Shown in pieces: positions 1-6,384 of a DNA stretch of 36,835 nucleotides; within the stretch, counting starts at the first letter, position 1, and each line of letters opens with the position of its first letter. Under the pieces are notes generated by a model. That model was not told the DNA's origin. It ran no database searches and worked only from the letters and a program-made list of their open reading frames with translations. Both the position numbers and the translations under genes were made by a program. The DNA is from a virus, in IMG/VR virus record IMGVR_UViG_3300037070_003446, positions 1-36,835 of that record, one strand, 5' to 3'.

Positions 1-55
1 AGCCGATCAACTGCGGATGTGGCTGTACCTGAGGGACAAGTACGCGATTACATGA
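1..55 (+). CDS. 3' end of laminin-G-like tail protein (duplicate of 36707-36761)
   Basis: This is the last part of the reading frame seen complete at 36057-36761. It encodes the C-terminal residues ADQLRMWLYLRDKYAIT and a TGA stop at 53-55. It appears here only because the window starts inside the terminal overlap. It is not a separate gene. Confidence 0.9.
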   Translation, partial: ADQLRMWLYLRDKYAIT

Positions 56-126
56 GCAATGAAGAATGGACCCGCTACTCACCACCATCATAACAGGGGC
101 GATAGGCGGGATGTCTGTCACGGTAG
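1..126. repeat. Terminal direct repeat (copy of 36707-36832)
   Basis: The first 126 bases are identical to positions 36707-36832. After that the copies differ: the left copy continues GTAG-TGG-CCC and the right copy GTAG-CCC for its last three bases. The repeat covers the end of the laminin-G-like gene and the start of the next gene, so it joins two genes of one operon. The simplest reading is the overlap of a circular or circularly permuted genome, giving a unit of 36,706 bp. A true physical terminal repeat is less likely because the repeat cuts through coding sequence. Confidence 0.9.
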
Positions 127-425
127 TGGCCCTTGCCACATACATAGTGCGCCTCCATCAGCAGCGCATTGTGTGGTTAGAGGCGGCGCTGGAGAAGAGC
201 CAAACACAGACACAACAGGCACTCACAATCACGCAGGGTGAGTCGAGCATGACAAGCAAGCTAATGCACTACGTCGAAACCATGACAGCCAACCAGGACG
301 AGATGAAGAAGATGCTGAGGGCGATAGAGCGCAAGGTAGAAGAACTGGAAGGGGGCGACGAGAGGAAGGGTACTGATACAACTACTACTCGCACGAGGGC
401 GACTGGTGCAAGCGGGGGAAGGTAA
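66..425 (+). CDS. Small membrane protein with coiled coil, lysis-module candidate
   Basis: The 119-residue product begins with a hydrophobic segment (about residues 5-27) followed by a long charged helix rich in E, Q and K (about 28-98) that looks like a coiled coil, and a basic Thr/Arg-rich tail. One membrane anchor plus a coiled coil resembles XhlA-type or other hemolysin/holin accessory proteins, but no diagnostic motif was found, so the family is not assigned. The start is fixed: an in-frame stop lies at 60-62 just before ATG 66. It is the first gene after the laminin-G-like gene (stop at 55) and leads a run of membrane genes ending in the amidase and LLH-like holin. A partial second copy starts at 36772. 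Confidence 0.75.
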   Translation: MDPLLTTIITGAIGGMSVTVVALATYIVRLHQQRIVWLEAALEKSQTQTQQALTITQGESSMTSKLMHYVETMTANQDEMKKMLRAIERKVEELEGGDERKGTDTTTTRTRATGASGGR

Positions 426-438
426 GGGGCATATCATC

Positions 439-663
439 ATGTGGGTTTGGCTGTGCAAGATACTTGGGAAAGACCACGAGCACCGCATCGAGGACTTAGA
501 AACGAGGTCGCGGGGGGTGGACGCTGAGCTGGGGCTACTCCGACGGTGGCAAACCGAGCATGAGCGCAAGCTAAAGGAGTTTGACGCGGCTCGAATAGCG
601 AGGTTGACAGACAAAGAAGCGGCTCACGTCAGAGCCGGGGGAGGGCGTGTTGGGCATAGGTAA
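439..663 (+). CDS. Small protein with N-terminal hydrophobic stretch and helical region
   Basis: The 74-residue product begins MWVWLCKILG and continues as a charged helical stretch (about residues 12-55) with probable coiled-coil character. I chose ATG 439 over the upstream ATG 406 because 439 has an AAGGGG motif at proper distance and lies just after the previous gene's stop at 425. It sits between two membrane protein genes in the lysis/envelope module. The function is not recognised. Confidence 0.6.
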   Translation: MWVWLCKILGKDHEHRIEDLETRSRGVDAELGLLRRWQTEHERKLKEFDAARIARLTDKEAAHVRAGGGRVGHR

Positions 664-1084
664 CGCGAGTGTGTACGAGATAGGCATTGATTTAGTGCTG
701 CTGAGCGGCGTGGTGGTGAAGCTGTGGCTCCTGAGAGAATCGCACCTGGACGTAAAGGCGCTGACGAGGGCTGAGATGGTCAACGGCAAACGGAGCGAGA
801 TACGGGTGGAGCAGGTGAACGCGTGGGGCAAGCTGTTCGTGATAGGCATTCTGCTACTGCTGACAGGGTGGTACACGCTGGCTGTGCCTGAGCCGAGGGT
901 GCCTGAAGTAGCGAGGGCGCTGGTCATATCAGAAGCGATCTTTGCGGCTATTGTAGTGGCGCTTGTGGGGCCGGGGGTGTACGCGCTGGCACAGAGGCGC
1001 AAGCAGATGAAGCAGTACAGGGAGAAGCAAGCGGTGGGGTGGGACGGACAAGATAGGCGAATAAACAAGGAGAAACAACCATGA
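647..1084 (+). CDS. Three-helix membrane protein, lysis-module candidate
   Basis: The 145-residue product has three probable membrane helices at about residues 10-29, 65-83 and 90-112, with a charged loop between the first and second and a basic C-terminus. It begins with GTG at 647 behind a GGGGGAGGG-type ribosome site and overlaps the previous gene by 17 bases. Its stop overlaps the next start (ATG 1081), suggesting translational coupling. Holins with three helices are common, but a holin role is inferred only from topology and from the nearby amidase. Confidence 0.7.
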   Translation: MLGIGNASVYEIGIDLVLLSGVVVKLWLLRESHLDVKALTRAEMVNGKRSEIRVEQVNAWGKLFVIGILLLLTGWYTLAVPEPRVPEVARALVISEAIFAAIVVALVGPGVYALAQRRKQMKQYREKQAVGWDGQDRRINKEKQP

Positions 1085-1227
1085 CAACTCGATACATAGC
1101 ATCAAAGGTACTGTATGCGCTGGCGGCAATCTGCTTTCTGCTGGCGATATTCAGTGTATCAGTGGGCACAATCCCCCTCCTGACTATGGGGTGGCTGCTG
1201 CTGGCGATAGGCTTCCTGGTAGCATGA
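1081..1227 (+). CDS. Very small two-helix membrane protein, holin-like
   Basis: Direct translation gives a 48-residue protein beginning MTTRYIASKV. It has two hydrophobic helices (about residues 10-27 and 30-48) separated by a short VSVGT turn and almost no soluble part. The start overlaps the upstream stop by four bases, and its TGA overlaps the downstream ATG as ATGA (1224-1227). AAGGAG lies upstream of ATG 1081. The tight coupling on both sides supports it as a real gene. Size and topology fit a small class II holin or antiholin, which is inference. Confidence 0.65.
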   Translation: MTTRYIASKVLYALAAICFLLAIFSVSVGTIPLLTMGWLLLAIGFLVA

Positions 1228-1682
1228 GGCGCGCACTGTCAGGGCTGCTCCTGGGTATAGTGCTGCTTGCACCGAGCGCACCAGGAGCCGAGGCACACCC
1301 GCAAGGGATTCAAGTTCTCTACTATTCGCCTAATGTGATGGAGCGGGTAGCAGGCCGCCACATGAACCCTGCTTACGCGGGTAGGGGAGATTATGTGCCC
1401 ACACTACGCCTTACAAGAGCCGAGATGGGCGGGTGTCTCGTCGCGGTGAACTGGCAAAGCAGAGGATGGGTAGCCGCCAATGCTCGCCTTACAATCGACT
1501 TCTGGCACCCACGAGCGCAGAGGTGGATAAGGAAAGTGTGCAGGCCTGTCGATTGGCAGCAACGCAGGCACAGCACGGGCAACCGTCAACGCTTTGAACT
1601 GGATTTCGACACAGCCGTACAGGTGGGTGCATATCCATACAACACGATTGCTCGATTAGTGAGGGTGGATTGGGGGAAGTAA
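1224..1682 (+). CDS. Secreted protein with signal peptide, unknown family
   Basis: Using ATG 1224, which overlaps the previous stop as ATGA, the 152-residue product has a classical signal peptide: MRRALS, a hydrophobic core to about residue 18, and an AEA cleavage-like motif around residue 24. The upstream in-frame ATG 1191 would place twelve extra residues before the signal peptide and is unlikely. The mature part is basic and aromatic-rich with two cysteines (in GGCL and KVCR), and could be a small beta barrel. RlpA-like double-psi folds came to mind because of the YYSP start, but the match is too weak to claim. Its position before the amidase suggests an envelope role during lysis. It overlaps the amidase start by one base. 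Confidence 0.7.
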   Translation: MRRALSGLLLGIVLLAPSAPGAEAHPQGIQVLYYSPNVMERVAGRHMNPAYAGRGDYVPTLRLTRAEMGGCLVAVNWQSRGWVAANARLTIDFWHPRAQRWIRKVCRPVDWQQRRHSTGNRQRFELDFDTAVQVGAYPYNTIARLVRVDWGK

Positions 1683-2509
1683 TGGCGCTGACAAAGCAAG
1701 AAGCAGAGAAGCGGTTCGCGGATGGGTGCGAGAAGCTAGGGCTGGCACTCGAAGTCAACTATGTGAATAAGCAGAGCAATGTACCTGACGACCCGTTCAT
1801 TGGAGGTGCGCCAGCTACTCTGACAGTCCACGAGACAGCAAATCCCAATCCAGGCGCGGATGCTCGAATGCACCGTAACTTTGTAGCGAACGGGGGCGGC
1901 TCGTCTCTCGCTTCATTCTCTCTGTGCGTGGACTCTAGTCGCGCAGTAGTGATTGTGGACTTGACGAAGGCGACATACCACGCAGGGACGAGGCTGGGCA
2001 ACTACACGAGCGGCAGCGTGGAAACGTGTGTCAACTCGGATGGGAACTGGACAAAGACGAAGGACAACCTTGCCAAGCTAATAGCGGCGTGGCTGAACGT
2101 GTGGGGGCTGGGTGCGGCTGCGGTAGTGCAGCACAACGTGTGGTACGGCAAGAACTGCCCCTCGACTATCCGCAAAGAGGGAAGCTGGGCGGCTTTGCTG
2201 ACGAAGGCAGGTAGCTATCTGGAAACGCTGAAAGGCCCACAGCCTGAGCCTCCACCCGCTAACCAGACGGCGATAGAGGCATACCACGACACTACGGGGG
2301 GCTTTGCTCAGTACGGCAACCCTCTGGAGGTGGACGGGGCGGGGCGTGTCAAAGAGCGCACAATAGTGCTGCCTGACGTGCCGGGTGCGCCTTTTCAGGT
2401 TGCCTTCTATGAGAAGGGCGTGATTGTGTGGCGTAGCGATATGGGCGCGTCAAGGTACAACAGTGGGACGTGGCTGCTCAATACGCTAGTGAAGCACGGA
2501 GAGATTTGA
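1682..2509 (+). CDS. N-acetylmuramoyl-L-alanine amidase (endolysin)
   Basis: The 275-residue protein has an N-terminal amidase_2 domain (about residues 35-185). The expected zinc ligands are visible: His50 in TVHE, His151 in VQHNVWYGK, and Cys159 in NCPSTI. The His-to-Cys spacing of eight matches T7 lysozyme (H122/C130). These enzymes cut the bond between muramic acid and L-alanine in peptidoglycan. After a proline-rich linker (PQPEPPP, about 195-201), a C-terminal region of about 75 residues probably binds the cell wall. ATG 1682 is preferred to ATG 1670: it follows a GGGGGAAG site and overlaps the upstream stop by one base. No signal peptide is present, so export would need a holin. Confidence 0.92.
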   Translation: MALTKQEAEKRFADGCEKLGLALEVNYVNKQSNVPDDPFIGGAPATLTVHETANPNPGADARMHRNFVANGGGSSLASFSLCVDSSRAVVIVDLTKATYHAGTRLGNYTSGSVETCVNSDGNWTKTKDNLAKLIAAWLNVWGLGAAAVVQHNVWYGKNCPSTIRKEGSWAALLTKAGSYLETLKGPQPEPPPANQTAIEAYHDTTGGFAQYGNPLEVDGAGRVKERTIVLPDVPGAPFQVAFYEKGVIVWRSDMGASRYNSGTWLLNTLVKHGEI

Positions 2510-2510
2510 T

Positions 2511-2978
2511 ATGGGCAATGTAGATTGGGGCGAAGTTATCACCGAGCTTGTCAAAGTGCTGCTGCCTGTTGTGCTGATGTGGCTGGTCGGCGTGGTGGGT
2601 GTGCTTGTCACGAAGGTAACGCCGTGGGTAGTGGCGAAGGTAAGCGCCTCGCTGACGAGTGACCAGATAGCGCAAGTAAAGGCTCTGGCAGGTATCGCGG
2701 TGAACTACGCCGAACAGGTGTGGGCTAGACCGGATATACAGGACTTGTGGACTAGCAAGAAGAAGCTGGCTGAAGACTATGTAAACAAGGCGCTCGTGAC
2801 GCGAGGGATAAAGGTGACAGCGAAGGACATAGAGGCCATGATAGAGGCGGCTGTGTACTCGGAGCTGAACAAGGGGAAGGCATTGACGGTGCAGAGCAGC
2901 GAAGTGACGTTATCACCCGGCACGGTAGAGAGCGTGCCGGTGCAGCCGGTGATTGTAGTCGAGGAAGGGGGCGAATAA
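2511..2978 (+). CDS. Holin, LLH-family-like
   Basis: The 155-residue product has one strong N-terminal membrane segment (about residues 12-37) followed by an amphipathic helical region with conserved-looking AVNYAEQVW and KKLAEDYVNKAL stretches, and an acidic C-terminus. This layout matches the LLH (phage LL-H) holin family found mainly in phages of Gram-positive hosts. It directly follows the amidase. A holin would make the membrane lesion that lets the amidase out. The GGAGAG site lies upstream of ATG 2511, and the stop overlaps the next start (TAATG). Confidence 0.8.
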   Translation: MGNVDWGEVITELVKVLLPVVLMWLVGVVGVLVTKVTPWVVAKVSASLTSDQIAQVKALAGIAVNYAEQVWARPDIQDLWTSKKKLAEDYVNKALVTRGIKVTAKDIEAMIEAAVYSELNKGKALTVQSSEVTLSPGTVESVPVQPVIVVEEGGE

Positions 2979-3643
2979 TGGCAGACGTGCAAGCAAGCGT
3001 ATTGGTGCAAGAGCAAGGCGATACCTTCATCGATGTCCTGGGGGGTGTGGACGGGGCAGGCAATAGCTTTGTCGGCGTTGTCACCACCGGAAACGACAAC
3101 TACGTGATTGTGCGTCGCTACACACCCGCAGGGCAAGGGGCTGTAATAGCCAACGTGCTGCCTGCTCCTGGTGGCACGGAGGGATACAAGATAGACGCGG
3201 CGTACATGACACATAGCGGGGTGGATGTGATTGTGGACATGATCACGCATGACGCGACCTCCATAAAGCCGAGGGGCATACGTGTAGAGCGCGCGGTGAT
3301 CAGGGGTGTGTGGGTGCCTCGACTGCAAGAAGAGGAAGGCGGGGCGGGTGCGTTCGTTGGTAGTGGCTCAGGAGGTGGTGACGTGGAAGTAGACTATGAC
3401 CGGATAAAGAGCGACACGCAGGCGATTGTGGATGCTGCCGTCCACAGCATAAAGGGGCAGGACAATATCACGCTCAGGGTGGTGATAGACAATATTTCCG
3501 TCAAAGCGAAGAAGGGCGTTGAAGAATTGTTTGATGGGGGCAACGGCTCGGCTATCGTGTACCAACAGCTCACTAATACGAGTTTCACAGGCAGTAAGGG
3601 CGCGAACCATGCCACTATCAAGGATGAATTCCTGAAGCCGTAA
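2978..3643 (+). CDS. Hypothetical protein, two-part, beta-rich
   Basis: The 221-residue product has a beta-rich N-terminal half (to about residue 115), a Gly/Ser linker (GSGSGGG, about 128-134) and a second part that begins with a helical stretch and ends in NHATIKDEFLKP. No family is recognised. It is translationally coupled to the holin gene by a one-base overlap and is followed by a well-spaced ribosome site for the next gene. The linker suggests two domains, and a virion-surface role is possible given the neighbouring glycosidase and fibre genes. Confidence 0.75.
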   Translation: MADVQASVLVQEQGDTFIDVLGGVDGAGNSFVGVVTTGNDNYVIVRRYTPAGQGAVIANVLPAPGGTEGYKIDAAYMTHSGVDVIVDMITHDATSIKPRGIRVERAVIRGVWVPRLQEEEGGAGAFVGSGSGGGDVEVDYDRIKSDTQAIVDAAVHSIKGQDNITLRVVIDNISVKAKKGVEELFDGGNGSAIVYQQLTNTSFTGSKGANHATIKDEFLKP

Positions 3644-3654
3644 AGGAGGCAGCC

Positions 3655-3864
3655 ATGAACATACCCGAAGGCATAAGTAATAGGGATTTGGGCGACGAGA
3701 CACCCGACCAGGATGCCCCCATTGCTCCTGTAAGCCATTCTAACGCCTTTACTGCATGGACTGTGGGTAAGCGCGTCACTGAGGTTGTTGAGACTGACAC
3801 GGCTGTTCTGGAGTGGCACCCTAACGAAGAGGGCCATTCTCTTTCCGTGCCAGAGGAAGGCTAG
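3655..3864 (+). CDS. Small acidic hypothetical protein
   Basis: The 69-residue product is acidic and hydrophilic with no membrane segment, and no family is recognised. AAAGGAGG stands nine bases upstream of ATG 3655, an excellent ribosome site. The TAG stop shares its last base with the GTG start of the glycoside-hydrolase-like gene, so the pair is probably translationally coupled. Confidence 0.65.
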   Translation: MNIPEGISNRDLGDETPDQDAPIAPVSHSNAFTAWTVGKRVTEVVETDTAVLEWHPNEEGHSLSVPEEG

Positions 3865-4673
3865 TGTACTCAGCCGCTCATGCTCCTAACGCACCCTGGA
3901 CCCTGCTTGACTTCGTGCATTTCGGCATGGGCTATTTCCGTGCTGTAAAGCTCATGCCTTATCACAACCCCGAAGACGTGGCTATTCTGCGCTCCATAGG
4001 CTGTGAATACTTCCTCGTCCGGTTGCCTGACAGCGTAGCACCTGACGGGCGGTGGAAGGGGATGGTTGAATGGGCGAACGAGTGCGAGGACGTAATAGCT
4101 AAGTTCTCGCGGGTGGGGGTGAAGCGTTACCAACTCGACAATGAGCCTAATGTGGTATGGCCGGTGGCTAGTGCTGCCACCTGGCGATGGTTGACTAACG
4201 GGGTGCTTGAGAGACTGCGAAGATCGCCACGAGTGCCGAGTGATACGCTGTTAGGGCTGGCCCCGCTATCGTGGAATCCCGCGACGTGGCGAAGTGTAGA
4301 GGATGTGTGGATACCTGAGCAAAGGAAGCTACTCGACGCTCACCAGTTCGTGTGTGTTCACTCCTACTGGCAAGCCGCCAAGCACTACAACGATCCTTCC
4401 TTTGGGGGTAATGTCACCCACTGGCACGATGCGCTTCTACCCTCGAATAAGCCCTACGTGATAACCGAGTGGGCCTCGTCTGTGCATGAGACGGGGTTGC
4501 CACCTGAGCAGGTGGAGGCGTTGAGAGTGCAACAGTATCCACAGTGGTTGGAGTGGGTGGGGACTAAGCCCTATGTAGAGGCGGCGTTCTTGTTTATCCT
4601 GGGCGGCTCGAATGACTGGCAGGGATATTGGCCCACGAGGGGTGTGTTACACGCAATGAGTTGCAAAAGCTAA
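3864..4673 (+). CDS. Glycoside hydrolase-like TIM-barrel protein
   Basis: The 269-residue product looks like a clan GH-A glycosidase, a retaining (beta/alpha)8 barrel. The acid/base signature is LDNEPN with Glu94 and the nucleophile signature is VITEW with Glu202, in the right order and spacing. It starts with GTG 3864, one base over the upstream stop, and has no signal peptide. It lies between lysis genes and a tail-fibre gene, so it may be a virion-bound enzyme acting on a surface glycan. Action on peptidoglycan during lysis is the alternative. The substrate cannot be read from the sequence. Confidence 0.8.
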   Translation: MYSAAHAPNAPWTLLDFVHFGMGYFRAVKLMPYHNPEDVAILRSIGCEYFLVRLPDSVAPDGRWKGMVEWANECEDVIAKFSRVGVKRYQLDNEPNVVWPVASAATWRWLTNGVLERLRRSPRVPSDTLLGLAPLSWNPATWRSVEDVWIPEQRKLLDAHQFVCVHSYWQAAKHYNDPSFGGNVTHWHDALLPSNKPYVITEWASSVHETGLPPEQVEALRVQQYPQWLEWVGTKPYVEAAFLFILGGSNDWQGYWPTRGVLHAMSCKS

Positions 4674-4688
4674 GAGGAGACAGGAAGA

Positions 4689-5642
4689 ATGGCAAGAGCA
4701 CCAAGAAGCGCATACGAGTATCCGAACAATGCAACGGGGCTGCGTTCCCCGCAGGCGACGCTAGCATCCGGTATAAACCCTGACGGCACAGACTTTGCCC
4801 TGCCTGTAGAGATTGTATCGGGTGGGGGCGGTGGAGGTGCGAGCGGGCCTGTTGACGTGACAGACAGGGCAGAGCGATTGGTGGGGCATGTAGAGGTGGA
4901 TAACCTGCCCACAACGCAGTCCGTATCGGGAAGTGTTGCTGTATCCAACTTCCCAGCGTCTCAGGCGGTTACAGGTACAGTTGCACTTGATACGCCCACA
5001 CTAGCAGCGTTGGAAACTATAAACGTGGGGAACTTCCCAGGCACTCAACCTGTTAGCGGGACTGTCGCGGTGAATAACTTCCCGGCTACACAGCCTGTTA
5101 GTGGGTCGGTGTCTGTCAGCAACTTCCCAGGTACGCAGGCGGTTAGCGGTCCTCTCACTGACGCACAGTTGAGGGCGGCTGTATTGCCTGTCAAGCAACC
5201 GAAGGACACGGCACGCACCAATGTGGCTATCTATGCGGAGGCTGTGGCCGGGGCTACCTCTGAGGCTCTTATTACCACTACGCAATCGAAGGCATACGGC
5301 GCACCGACCACAGGCACATCCTACGGGGTGACAGCAGGAAAGACACTCCGCATAACGTCTATCACGATTGCATGGATAGCCACGACTACGACAGCCAATA
5401 CAACGCGCATCCGGCTCAGGGTAAATCCTGCGGGGGCTGCTATCGTGACCAGCCCGGTAGCATGGAGCATACGGGTGGCGTGGGAAAGTGCCACGTTTAT
5501 TGCGAATGAGGGAGAGACAGTGACGATCCCGCTACCTGACGGTATAGAAGTGCCTGGGGGCGGGGGATTGGCAGTTACGCATCAGGAAGCGGCTGCTAAC
5601 GGGACTGTGGATGTGGCTATTGCGGCGTTTGAATATTCCTAA
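4689..5642 (+). CDS. Tail fibre / surface protein with NFP repeats
   Basis: The 317-residue product has a Gly-rich linker (about residues 45-51) and then five copies of a roughly 14-residue unit of the form N-F-P-x-T-Q-x-V-S-G-x-V-x-V (about residues 76-155). One unit is separated by an insert containing TPTLAALE. The C-terminal 150 residues are beta- and Thr-rich. Such NFPATQ repeats are a known feature of phage tail and surface proteins and probably form a beta-fibrous stalk. GAGGAGACAGG lies upstream of ATG 4689. It is the last rightward late gene, and its end overlaps a convergent leftward gene by 26 bp. Confidence 0.8.
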   Translation: MARAPRSAYEYPNNATGLRSPQATLASGINPDGTDFALPVEIVSGGGGGGASGPVDVTDRAERLVGHVEVDNLPTTQSVSGSVAVSNFPASQAVTGTVALDTPTLAALETINVGNFPGTQPVSGTVAVNNFPATQPVSGSVSVSNFPGTQAVSGPLTDAQLRAAVLPVKQPKDTARTNVAIYAEAVAGATSEALITTTQSKAYGAPTTGTSYGVTAGKTLRITSITIAWIATTTTANTTRIRLRVNPAGAAIVTSPVAWSIRVAWESATFIANEGETVTIPLPDGIEVPGGGGLAVTHQEAAANGTVDVAIAAFEYS

Positions 5643-5910
5643 GCGCGTCGTATGCATCGAGGGGGCAATCTGGCGCATGAGCTGGGAAGCTGTGCCCGCG
5701 CCCCAGAAAGCACACAGGGCATTGTCCATTCGCCAGTTCAGAGGCAGGGCGGCGGAAGTAGGCTATGAGTTTTCTGGAAAGGCGTAGCTCGGCAAAGAGT
5801 GCGGGTAGTCTTTCTTTCAGTATATGTGGGATGTGTTGTGGCGCTAAGAGTTTCGGCAATCGCGCTTCTAACTCGTCCAAGTCCTTATCTGTCCCAGTCT
5901 GTGCGCTCAT
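5617..5910 (-). CDS. Small zinc-motif protein, leftward, possible lysogeny gene
   Basis: The 97-residue product has a helical N-terminal part and a C-terminal CPVC...H...H...DCPLDAYDAL motif that should bind zinc. The rightward early gene at 17808 ends in a related CFYC...H...DCPIQVAYAL pattern. A strong AGGAGGG site stands eight bases before ATG 5910, and a TATAAT with upstream TG (5934-5942) gives it its own promoter. Its 3' end overlaps the fibre gene by 26 bp in convergent orientation. An independent promoter at the edge of the late operon is typical of a moron expressed in the lysogen. The function is unknown. Confidence 0.7.
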   Translation of the reverse strand: MSAQTGTDKDLDELEARLPKLLAPQHIPHILKERLPALFAELRLSRKLIAYFRRPASELANGQCPVCFLGRGHSFPAHAPDCPLDAYDALRNIQTPQ

Positions 5911-5933
5911 GCTGTGCTACCCTCCTGTTACAA

Positions 5934-5942
5934 GGCATTATA
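5934..5942 (-). promoter_or_regulatory. Extended -10 promoter for the leftward zinc-motif gene
   Basis: On the minus strand the sequence is TTTGGTATAAT: a perfect -10 hexamer (5942-5937) with a TG extension at 5945-5943. No good -35 is seen. Transcription would start near 5930, about 20 nt upstream of ATG 5910, leaving room for the AGGAGGG ribosome site. The feature span is approximate. Confidence 0.6.
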
Positions 5943-5949
5943 CCAAACG

Positions 5950-5987
5950 AAAAGGCAGCTTGTTATCACAAGAGTTGACAAACTGCC
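5950..5987 (-). terminator. Intrinsic terminator after the tRNA-like gene
   Basis: On the minus strand GGCAGTTTGT (5987-5978) pairs with ACAAGCTGCC (5963-5954) with one G-T pair and a 14-nt loop, followed by TTTT (5953-5950). It lies ten bases beyond the 3' end of the tRNA-like gene, so that gene looks like a self-contained transcription unit. It could also act as an operator upstream of the 5942 promoter. Confidence 0.6.
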
Positions 5988-5996
5988 TAATCGTTA

Positions 5997-6074
5997 GGGG
6001 CAGGGGAGAATCGAACTCCCATCCTGTTACTCGTTCTGCACTTTCACTGCACGACCAATCATGCTACTTGCCCC
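5997..6074 (-). tRNA. tRNA-like gene, anticodon uncertain (GAA Phe or GCA Cys)
   Basis: Read leftward, the element has an acceptor stem GGGGCA/TGCCCC, a perfect T-arm (GGGAG, loop TTCGATT, CTCCC) and a D-loop with GG in ATTGGTC. The best anticodon stem (GTGCA/TGCAG) presents the loop GTGAAAG, with U33 and anticodon GAA (6045-6043). This reading leaves a short D-arm and a 15-nt variable region. Spacing from the 5' end would fit GCA better, but then the anticodon stem does not pair. CCA is not encoded and the discriminator base would be T. It may be a divergent phage tRNA, a tRNA-like RNA, or an attachment-site relic. It has its own promoter and terminator. Confidence 0.5.
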
Positions 6075-6080
6075 ACAGAA

Positions 6081-6089
6081 ATTATACCA
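6081..6089 (-). promoter_or_regulatory. Extended -10 promoter of the tRNA-like gene
   Basis: The minus strand reads GTGGTATAAT, with TATAAT at 6086-6081 and the TG extension at 6089-6087. Seven bases downstream is G6074, the first base of the predicted acceptor stem. Transcription may therefore start at the mature 5' end, giving a leader-free RNA. Confidence 0.65.
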
Positions 6090-6306
6090 CAATCTTATGT
6101 TGCCTAATCTGTAGCCAGTGACACAAACAATCCAGGCACAATCCTCAGTCCACAATCTCTACGCCTCAACGAGTTAGACAGGAAATAGCCCATAAAGTAA
6201 AGGATAAATAGCCTGTTCTGATAACCCGTATATCGCCGCAAGGTGTAATTTCGTGCCTAAAATAGCCCTCTTTCTATGAAAATGTAGCCATAAGTGTAGC
6301 CAAACA
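6087..6306. other. Non-coding region with repeated TGTAGCCA words, possible attP region
   Basis: No convincing gene lies between the tRNA-like unit and the HNH promoter. The stretch is AT-richer than its surroundings and contains TGTAGCCA three times (6110-6117, 6283-6290, 6295-6302), the last two 12 bp apart. Direct repeats of this size near a tyrosine integrase gene can be arm-type integrase sites, and a tRNA-like sequence next to them is a common attachment core. Both points are inference, and no host sequence is available to define the core. Confidence 0.35.
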
Positions 6307-6315
6307 TGGTATAAT
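6307..6315 (+). promoter_or_regulatory. Extended -10 promoter before HNH gene
   Basis: TGGTATAAT, a consensus -10 at 6310-6315 with TG extension at 6307-6308, predicts a start near 6322. The same nine-base word occurs in the two leftward promoters at 5942 and 6089. No convincing -35 is seen. The RNA would carry a 63-nt leader with a strong hairpin before the ribosome site at 6372. Confidence 0.6.
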
Positions 6316-6327
6316 AGGCATATGAAA

Positions 6328-6352
6328 CCGGGCGGCGCGGTAACGCCCCCGG
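6328..6352 (+). promoter_or_regulatory. GC-rich leader hairpin before HNH gene
   Basis: CCGGG (6328-6332) pairs with CCCGG (6348-6352) and GGCG (6334-6337) with CGCC (6344-6347), leaving one bulged C and the loop CGGTAA. The nine-pair hairpin lies 20 nt upstream of GGAGG (6372-6376). It is markedly more GC-rich than its surroundings. It could stabilise the RNA or control translation. I could not match it to a known riboswitch or ribozyme class. Confidence 0.45.
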
Positions 6353-6384
6353 CGCGGCCAAACCCTTTAGTGGAGGATTTGACA

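Noticed and set aside
5997-6074. Rightward tRNA-Glu (TTC in CTTTCAC loop)
   Set aside because: In that orientation the strong T-arm would sit at the 5' side and its loop would read AATCGAA, so a plus-strand tRNA does not fold properly.
5765-6121. Rightward frame covering the zinc-motif gene and the tRNA-like region
   Set aside because: It is antisense to a better supported leftward gene and runs through the tRNA-like element and terminator.
6322-6384. HNH reading frame starting at ATG 6322, or a HEARO/omega-type RNA
   Set aside because: ATG 6322 coincides with the predicted transcript start and lacks a ribosome site, while 6385 has GGAGG. The leader is too short for HEARO-type RNAs, and no IscB-like gene follows.
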